A stretch of 44,679 nucleotides of DNA from Pseudomonas guariconensis. GTDB lineage: Bacteria > Pseudomonadota > Gammaproteobacteria > Pseudomonadales > Pseudomonadaceae. Under the pieces are notes generated by a model. It did not search any database, was not told the DNA's origin, and saw nothing but the letters and a program-made list of their open reading frames with translations. The translations under genes and the position numbers were made by a program. The first letter of the stretch is position 1; every line of letters starts with the position of its first letter. Below, piece by piece: positions 40,110-44,679 of the stretch. The DNA lies in NCBI RefSeq assembly GCF_024127895.1, contig NZ_JAMYBK010000035.1, positions 1 through 44,679 on the forward strand, read 5' to 3'.

Positions 40110-40943
40110 ATGAATCATTCTAAAACACTGTTCATAACCGGCATTAGCAGCGGCTTCGGCAAGGCCCTTGCCAGTGAGGCATTGGTTGCTGGTCATCGTG
40201 TCATCGGTACGGTTAGAAACCAGGAGGCGTTGCAGGCGTTCGAAGCGCTGTCTGCTGAACGTGCCCACGGTGTAATCTTGGATGTCACCGATTTTGAACG
40301 CATCGACAGCGTCGTCGCTAACGTGGAAAGCTGTCATGGTCCGGTAGATGTCCTAGTCAACAACGCGGGCTATGGCCATGAAGGCATTTTTGAAGAGTCG
40401 CCGCTTGAAGAAATGCGCCGCCAATTCGATGTCAACGTGTTTGGTGCGGCCGCCATGATCAAGGCGTTTTTACCGTACTTTCGTCAGCGTCGCGGCGGGC
40501 ACATCATCAACATCACGTCGATGGGCGGCACCATCACAATGCCGGGTATCGCCTACTATTGCGGCAGCAAGTTTGCCTTGGAAGGGATCTCCGACACATT
40601 GAGCAAGGAGCTTGCACCGTTCAACATCTTAGTGACTGCTGTTGCGCCGGGCTCGTTCCGCACCGACTGGGCCGGCCGTTCAATGCAGCGTACGCCACGC
40701 AGCATTGCCGACTACGATGCTAGCTTCGATCCGGTGCGCCAGGCACGAAAAGAGAAGAGTGGCAAACAGCTGGGAGACCCGCAAAAAGCCGCACAAGCGA
40801 TGCTGCAACTCATCGACAACGCTAATCCGCCCGCCCACCTTCTGCTTGGCAGCGATGCGCTGGGCCTGGTCCGAGGCAAGCTTGAGCAGTCGCTGAAAGA
40901 GCTCGAGCAGTGGGAAGCCCTGACCCGCTCTACCGATAGCTGA
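40110..40943 (+). CDS. Short-chain dehydrogenase/reductase
   Basis: 277 residues from ATG 40110, six bases after GAGGAG; the ATG at 40104 is too close to the site. Nucleotide motif TGISSGFGKAL (TGxxxGxG), 'ILDVTDFERID', 'VDVLVNNAGYGHEGIFEES' (NNAG), Ser in 'HIINITSMGGTITMPG' and YxxxK in 'AYYCGSKFALEGISDTL' are complete. It oxidises or reduces an alcohol/carbonyl using NAD(P). It is followed by an AraC-family gene 23 bases later, likely its regulator. Confidence 0.9.
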   Translation: MNHSKTLFITGISSGFGKALASEALVAGHRVIGTVRNQEALQAFEALSAERAHGVILDVTDFERIDSVVANVESCHGPVDVLVNNAGYGHEGIFEESPLEEMRRQFDVNVFGAAAMIKAFLPYFRQRRGGHIINITSMGGTITMPGIAYYCGSKFALEGISDTLSKELAPFNILVTAVAPGSFRTDWAGRSMQRTPRSIADYDASFDPVRQARKEKSGKQLGDPQKAAQAMLQLIDNANPPAHLLLGSDALGLVRGKLEQSLKELEQWEALTRSTDS

Positions 40944-40966
40944 ACGCTCAAGCAGAAGGATTGAAT

Positions 40967-41905
40967 ATGAGCAATGAGGCACACGGCACCCGACGTATGG
41001 TTGAATTGATGGCGCAGTTGGCGCCGCTCGAAGGATACAACCTCAGCCCCCTGGACGATATACGGTTTTTGCGCTCCAACCGACCGTTGACGCGCACGCC
41101 AGTGCTCTATGAGCCCGGCATCGTGATCCTGTGTCAGGGGCGCAAGCATGGTTACCTGGGGAACGACGTCTACATCTACGACGCTCAGCATTATCTGGTG
41201 GTGGCGGTGCCTGTTCCGTTCACGATGGAAACCGACGCCAGTGAAGAAGAACCGATGTTCGCCGTATACATGCGGCTGGATTTTAAGCTGGCGGGCGAGC
41301 TGATTCTGGAAATCGATGAAACATTCGGCCCGACGGCTGCACCGCCCAGAGGTATGTATTCCTCGCTGATGGACGACCGATTGCGTGAATCCACCTTGCG
41401 CTTTCTTGAAGTCATGAGTCATCCAGTCGATGCGCAGATCTTGGGCCCCTCGCTGGTACGTGAGATTTACTACCGCATCATTGCTGGCGAGCAGGGCGGC
41501 TCGATGCGCGCGGCGCTCAGTAAACAGGGGCATTTCGGCAAAGTCACCCGTGCCATCCGCAAGATCCACAGCTCTTATCAAGAGCAGTTGAGCGTCGAAG
41601 CGCTGGCTCAGGAAGCCAGTATGAGCGTGCCTAATTTCCACCTTCACTTCAGGACGGTGACTAACTCGTCGCCTATGCAATACTTGAAATCGACTCGACT
41701 GCACCAGGCACGTTTGCTGATGTTGCGTGACGACATTTCGGCGGCAGCAGCGGCATTCGATGTCGGCTATGAAAGCCCATCGCAATTCAGCCGGGAATTC
41801 AAACGTTTCTTCGGCCGCACCCCTCACGCCGAGATCGCGTGGATGAAAGCGACATACTCATTACCTGAGTCCAACAGGCCTTCGTTCTTCGTCTCCTCAC
41901 ATTAG
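40967..41905 (+). CDS. AraC-family transcriptional regulator (AraC_N type)
   Basis: 312 residues from ATG 40967, with AAGGA upstream. The N-terminal cupin-like part reads 'PVLYEPGIVILCQGRKHGYL' and 'YDAQHYLVVAVPVPFTMETD', as in the AraC_N family next to SDR or aldo-keto genes. The C-terminal double helix-turn-helix contains 'QLSVEALAQEASMSVPNFHL', 'MQYLKSTRLHQARLLM' and 'AAFDVGYESPSQFSREFKRF', 'FGRTPH'. It probably responds to a small aldehyde or ketone-type compound and controls the SDR gene. Confidence 0.9.
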   Translation: MSNEAHGTRRMVELMAQLAPLEGYNLSPLDDIRFLRSNRPLTRTPVLYEPGIVILCQGRKHGYLGNDVYIYDAQHYLVVAVPVPFTMETDASEEEPMFAVYMRLDFKLAGELILEIDETFGPTAAPPRGMYSSLMDDRLRESTLRFLEVMSHPVDAQILGPSLVREIYYRIIAGEQGGSMRAALSKQGHFGKVTRAIRKIHSSYQEQLSVEALAQEASMSVPNFHLHFRTVTNSSPMQYLKSTRLHQARLLMLRDDISAAAAAFDVGYESPSQFSREFKRFFGRTPHAEIAWMKATYSLPESNRPSFFVSSH

Positions 41906-42063
41906 TGTTTGGCCCCGTAGCAGGGTCCCAGTGGAATAGGGTGGTAACGAAGTCATCGTTGCTAGCTTTCTCTGGTGTTTCTGAGGAACGGCAGAATTTG
42001 GCGAGTGAAGGGGGGGGGGAGAACTCCCGGTAACGGATTGCCGAGCGTAAACGTTGGTTGCCG

Positions 42064-42669
42064 CTAGAGAGGCAATCCGTATTCGATATGCCCAATCAGG
42101 TTCAATACATCACGATGGTCATTGCGCATTAGCAGAAGTTCGAGTGGGGATTTCATGCCCGCTGCCATTGCTGGCGATGTCAGCCAGCGTGAAGTTTCGG
42201 TCGCGTTGAAGGCGAAGAGTTTGAGAGCAGAGCCTAGTACTTTCGCCATCGAATTCCCCTGCCTGATCCACTCATCCAATTCTGGTGTTGGCATTGCGCA
42301 TTCTCTCTCATGGGCCTCGCAGCGGGCGCTCAGCCAGCCATTGCGCTCTCGGATGAGACCCGGGGCGCCGCATAGCTCGCAGATGGATTCCGACAACCTT
42401 TCTACGAGATCAACTACAGCTTCGATGTAGTCGTCACCACCGTGGTAGTAGAAACGAAGCCCCCCAAACTTCTCTTTCACCTGCGATGCAACTACTTGCT
42501 CTGAGTCCCGATGATTGGAGTTTGTCTGGATCAGTTCGCAGGCTGCGTAGATAAGCGCGAACCAGCCGTCTTGGCACTCGAAGCCGAACAACGAAAGGCA
42601 TCCCCGTCCCTCTGCCGGCAGTAGCGCGGGGTAGCGGGAGCTAAGATAGGATTCCAACTGTTCATTCAT
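42064..42669 (-). CDS. Two-domain protein with MbcA/ParS-like (DUF2384) C-terminus
   Basis: 201 residues. The N-terminal 130 residues contain 'FECQDGWFALIYAACELIQT', 'QVKEKFGGLRFYYHGGDDYI', 'SESICELCGAPGLIRERNGW' and 'LSARCEAHE', with a CxxC and Cys-His that could bind zinc; this domain is widespread but uncharacterised to my knowledge. The last 50 residues, 'NATETSRWLTSPAMAAGMKS', 'PLELLLMRNDHRDVLNLIGH' and 'IEYGLPL', resemble the toxin-binding end of MbcA/ParS/Xre antitoxins (sPLELL, then IEYG). That domain normally follows a DNA-binding part, so this fusion is unusual. It lies 35 bases after the 168-residue gene and is cotranscribed with it. Confidence 0.6.
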   Translation of the reverse strand: MNEQLESYLSSRYPALLPAEGRGCLSLFGFECQDGWFALIYAACELIQTNSNHRDSEQVVASQVKEKFGGLRFYYHGGDDYIEAVVDLVERLSESICELCGAPGLIRERNGWLSARCEAHERECAMPTPELDEWIRQGNSMAKVLGSALKLFAFNATETSRWLTSPAMAAGMKSPLELLLMRNDHRDVLNLIGHIEYGLPL

Positions 42670-42704
42670 ATGCGTTTCCCATTTAGTGGCCTGGTGATAC
42701 GCCC

Positions 42705-43211
42705 TTAGAACCAGGAATCCTCAAGTGCAAAACCGTGAGGTTTGAGTACCTCGTTAATTGCGCCACAGGTGCGTTCACAGCGGCGCAGTTCGCAATCGGT
42801 AAAGGATGCTGTGAGGGCCAGCAGCCAGGTCAGCTCATGCAGGTGAATCTCGCGTGGATCGCAATACCAGACCTGCACTATCGAGATGCTTGGGTCTTGG
42901 AAGTGGAAATCTTCGACCAGTTCCAGCGTTCTCTCTCTAACGCGCCAGTCGCTGATGCTGATGGCATAGGTTTTCTGCAAGTCGTCCGCTAGCATGCTGA
43001 TTTCGCTCAGGGCGCTTACACCGGCCAGCGGAAGACCCGAGGAGTCGAAGTCCCGCACGTAGAAATCCCGGATTCTGGGGTTCGAGATGCAGTTTCTGAC
43101 TTCGGTCAGGGAGATGCTACCGGTAGCTTCGCGCAAATTGGATTTCAACTGCTCGGCGAGGCTGGGCTCGTTGATCATGTGTAGTTGCACTAGTGGTACT
43201 AGCCTTCTCAT
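42705..43211 (-). CDS. Uncharacterised 168-residue protein, upstream partner of the DUF2384 fusion
   Basis: ATG 43211 is set by GGAG eight bases upstream; a longer frame reaches into the palindrome array and is not used. Motifs: 'PSLAEQLKSNLREATGSISL', 'TEVRNCISNPRIRDFYVRDF', 'ISISDWRVRERTLELVEDFH' and 'WYCDPREIHLHELTWLLALT', 'CERTCGAINEVLKPHGFALE'. No signal or membrane segment. I do not recognise the family, and it has none of the RES-toxin motifs I know. It sits between the phased palindrome array and the DUF2384 fusion, so it may be the regulated effector, but that is a guess from position. Confidence 0.6.
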   Translation of the reverse strand: MRRLVPLVQLHMINEPSLAEQLKSNLREATGSISLTEVRNCISNPRIRDFYVRDFDSSGLPLAGVSALSEISMLADDLQKTYAISISDWRVRERTLELVEDFHFQDPSISIVQVWYCDPREIHLHELTWLLALTASFTDCELRRCERTCGAINEVLKPHGFALEDSWF

Positions 43212-43225
43212 TTCGGTTCTCCTGC

Positions 43226-43359
43226 GATTAATTTGGCCTTTCGTGATCCGAATACGGAATTCGGTGGCCGCGCTTGGCCATGCGATTCCAAATGCGGAAA
43301 GGCTGGGCCGAATTCGGACGTTAGGCGTCCAAATTTGGAAAGAAAAGGCCAAATTGGGA
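43226..43359. repeat. Array of six to seven 12-bp palindromes phased at 20-21 bp
   Basis: Consensus KCCRAATNYGGA. Copies: TCCGAATACGGA (43247), GCCGCGCTTGGC (43267, degenerate), TCCAAATGCGGA (43287), GCCGAATTCGGA (43307), TCCAAATTTGGA (43328) and GCCAAATTGGGA (43348). A weak seventh, GATTAATTTGGC, is at 43226. Start-to-start distances are 20, 20, 20, 21 and 20, with 21 to the weak copy. The spacers are not conserved, only the palindromes, which suggests cooperative protein binding on one face of the DNA. It lies 15 bases upstream of the 42705-43211 start codon and between that gene and the mob genes. Confidence 0.85.
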
Positions 43360-43361
43360 AA

Positions 43362-43378
43362 CACTCTCGAAGAGAGTG
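43362..43378. other. Candidate oriT hairpin
   Basis: CACTCTC-GAA-GAGAGTG is a perfect 7-bp inverted repeat. Its core, TCTCGAAGAGA, equals the core of the RSF1010 oriT inverted repeat as I remember it. The following bases are GTGTTAATTAAAGCG. It lies 255 bases upstream of mobC, where oriT is often found. A role as transcription terminator for something leaving the array is the alternative. Confidence 0.5.
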
Positions 43379-43548
43379 GTGTTAATTAAAGCGAAGAAAA
43401 TGAAGGGAAATTACCGAATTTCCGTCGAAAACGACCAAGTTTCCTCGGTCATGTTTTTTTCGGTTTTCTTTATGAGATACTTTTTATCGAGCTGCGGATT
43501 TGCGAGCAAAGGCGTTGTACGTCACTTCGTTCCTCCCAGCGCGGCTCG

Positions 43549-43574
43549 CTTTTTCGGCGCTTCGCTTGAAAAAG
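43549..43574. repeat. Inverted repeat upstream of mobC
   Basis: CTTTTTC (43549-43555) and GAAAAAG (43568-43574) with a 12-base spacer, 59 bases before mobC. It may be a MobC-binding site, part of oriT, or an operator. Confidence 0.4.
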
Positions 43575-43632
43575 AAAGGTGTACTTAATACGTCAATAGC
43601 ATTGACATAAAAATAATAACAAGGTGCTCATC

Positions 43633-43938
43633 ATGGATAGAAAAACAGCGAGGCTGTGCCTCCGAATCACCCCGTCCGACAAGAAGGCCATCGTCGCGAA
43701 GGCTCGTAATCTTCATCTCAGCACGGCCGATTGGCTGATCCGCTCTGCCCTAGACCGCGAAATCATCCCCCCGAGATCAGTGTGGGATGCGCAGTCGATC
43801 AATCAGCTCTCGCGTATTGGCAATAACCTCAACCAGTTAGCCCACTGGGCCAACTGTGGAGTGCATATAGATGAGGAGGCTCTGCGTGAAGTAGCGGTCG
43901 AGTTGCGAGCTTTGCGGGGGCTTCTGGATGATTTTTAA
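43633..43938 (+). CDS. mobC: MobC-like relaxosome accessory protein
   Basis: 101 residues from ATG 43633, six bases after AGGTG; an upstream GTG at 43624 lacks a site. 'KTARLCLRITPSDKKAIVAK' and 'LHLSTADWLIRSALDREI' form a ribbon-helix-helix-like N-terminus. 'QLSRIGNNLNQLAHWANCG' is the signature of MobC proteins (IGNNLNQLA). They bind near oriT and help the relaxase open the DNA. It overlaps the relaxase gene by 11 bases. Confidence 0.88.
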   Translation: MDRKTARLCLRITPSDKKAIVAKARNLHLSTADWLIRSALDREIIPPRSVWDAQSINQLSRIGNNLNQLAHWANCGVHIDEEALREVAVELRALRGLLDDF

Positions 43939-44599
43939 GGTTCGCAAGCATCGTTCGAGGCGGCATTTGCGCAACCTCGTCCGGTATCTTCTGTCTCGTA
44001 AGAGCAAATCGAATGAGCGGGTTTTGCGACACGAATCGCTCCTCGCATTACCCATGCTGCCCGGCGAAACTCCGCTCGGCTACGCCAAGCAATGGGCTTC
44101 CGAGCTGTGGTCATTCAGCGCCCAAGAGCGTGTCGGAAAAAAGCCTCCAGAAGATTATTTTGTTCACTCGGTTATGAGTTTTTTCCCGGGTAACGCTGTA
44201 CATGAGGCAGATCAACTCACTGCCGAGCAGGCTGTTGAGCTTGCGAAAGAGGCGATGGCTGAGGTGGCTCCGGGAGAGAGGCAAGTTTTGTACGTTGTCC
44301 ACGGCGATAAAGCGCATTTGCACGTCCATATCGTTTTCTCAACCGTCGAGCTTGGGGGGCGCATCTGGAACCCTCGGATGGATTTCCGCTTGTGGGAGGC
44401 TGCGGCTGCTCGATTGGAAGTAAAACACGGCCTGTACCAAGTCACGGTCGGGCGAGCGGGAGGGGAGCCCGCTCGGAGAAAATCGCCGTCTTCCAATGAG
44501 CTGAATATGGTTCTACGTACTGGACAGTCTTCTGATCGGATGCTGTTGCAACAGGCGCTCGATGCAGCGCTAGGCTCTGTACGAAAAGTACTGTCGTAG
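43928..44599 (+). CDS. Relaxase (MobA/VirD2-like), 3' truncated by an IS
   Basis: The N-terminal relaxase domain is intact: 'SRRHLRNLVRYLLSRKS' carries the likely catalytic Tyr, and 'VLYVVHGDKAHLHVHIVFST' holds the three-His HxHxH metal site. Genuine codons end near 'QQALDAAL' (about 44572). The last residues, GSVRKVLS, come from the end of an IS that starts at about 44573 and supplies TAG 44597-44599. Relaxases nick oriT and stay bound to the 5' end during transfer. About 215 residues of its own remain, so the DNA-nicking part may still fold, but the downstream primase or membrane-targeting part is lost. Confidence 0.87.
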   Translation: MIFKVRKHRSRRHLRNLVRYLLSRKSKSNERVLRHESLLALPMLPGETPLGYAKQWASELWSFSAQERVGKKPPEDYFVHSVMSFFPGNAVHEADQLTAEQAVELAKEAMAEVAPGERQVLYVVHGDKAHLHVHIVFSTVELGGRIWNPRMDFRLWEAAAARLEVKHGLYQVTVGRAGGEPARRKSPSSNELNMVLRTGQSSDRMLLQQALDAALGSVRKVLS

Positions 44600-44679
44600 A
44601 CATCGCCGCCAGCAGGCCAATGTGACCATGGCGGCATAGCTTTTCGCGAGCTTGCAGTAACGGGTCGCCAAGCGACGAT
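44570..44679 (-). CDS. IS5-family transposase, C-terminal end (continues past the window)
   Basis: The minus-strand frame reads 'RRLATRYCKLAKSYAAMVTL' then 'ACWRRCLRQYFSYRA' and stops at TAG formed by the CTA at 44570-44572, which is at the insertion junction. 'R.ATRY.K.A..Y.A.V.L' is the known end of IS427/IS5-type transposases. The element probably begins at 44573, with inner end GGCTCTGTACGAAAAGTACT, and CTAG at the target is consistent with a target duplication. Confidence 0.8.
   Translation of the reverse strand, partial: RRLATRYCKLAKSYAAMVTLACWRRCLRQYFSYRA
44573..44679. mobile_element. Left part of an IS5-family element interrupting the relaxase
   Basis: Starts with GGCTCTGTACGAAAAGTACT, which looks like a terminal inverted repeat of the IS427-type group, and continues past the right edge. 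The other end and target duplication are outside the window. Confidence 0.7.

Noticed and set aside
42008..42018. Run of G residues (about ten) downstream of the AraC gene
   Set aside because: Intergenic and not within a coding region or promoter I can identify, so no reason to call phase variation.
43247..43359. CRISPR array
   Set aside because: Repeats are 12-base palindromes with 8-9-base spacers, far too short, and no cas genes.

Overview
The window looks like chromosome of a Pseudomonas, most likely of the P. putida group. Positions 1 to about 31.1 kb are GC-rich with Pseudomonas codon use. They include a LapF-type giant adhesin with its own type I secretion genes, and a putida-type REP pair (24763-24850) with the core GGGAGCGGGCTTGCCCGCGA. 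From about 31.2 kb to the end the base composition is lower and more mixed, IS remnants and broken genes are common, and the window ends in mobilisation genes cut by an IS. I read that part as a composite genomic island or mobile-element graveyard.

Region by region. (1) 2-10371: the 3' part of a very large secreted adhesin, then TolC-like outer membrane factor, ABC exporter and HlyD-like adaptor, which together form its export machine. The adhesin carries an uninterrupted Asp-Ala dipeptide tract of 528 units. (2) 10474-15017: a secreted alpha/beta hydrolase, then on the minus strand a 1058-residue fusion of an alpha/alpha-toroid-like region with a MurF-type Mur ligase, and a small ribbon-helix-helix protein. 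(3) 15340-31142: ordinary core genes, namely HrpB helicase, an EEP phosphatase/nuclease, a YciC-like membrane protein, a DUF2076 protein, a NYN nuclease, an Lrp regulator divergent from an EamA exporter, RhlE helicase, a TIGR03862-like flavoprotein, a class-II-type deacetylase, a GNAT enzyme, TesB thioesterase, a HAD phosphatase and a GABA permease.

(4) 31374-34106: an AlpA-like regulator with an in-frame stop overlapping a YkgJ-like protein, a GNAT fragment, a YczE-like membrane protein and a decayed IS5-type transposase. (5) 34107-38453: a CopRS/HprRS-like two-component pair divergent from a secreted protein, a cytochrome b and an MsrP-like molybdoenzyme, with a perfect TGACA-N4-TGTCA palindrome between the two arms. 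This reads as a complete regulated periplasmic redox module. (6) 38685-41905: a hypothetical membrane protein, a decayed IS66, and an SDR/AraC pair. (7) 42064-44679: two minus-strand genes, one with an MbcA/ParS-like (DUF2384) C-terminus fused to an uncharacterised domain. They lie behind an array of six or seven 12-bp palindromes spaced 20-21 bp. A hairpin resembling the RSF1010 oriT arm follows, then mobC and a relaxase truncated by an IS5-family element.

The best candidates for new biology are the phased palindrome array with its two-gene operon next to the mob genes, the toroid/MurF fusion, the (Asp-Ala)528 tract, and the redox module whose control site matches CusR/HprR boxes. No tRNA, rRNA or CRISPR array was seen.
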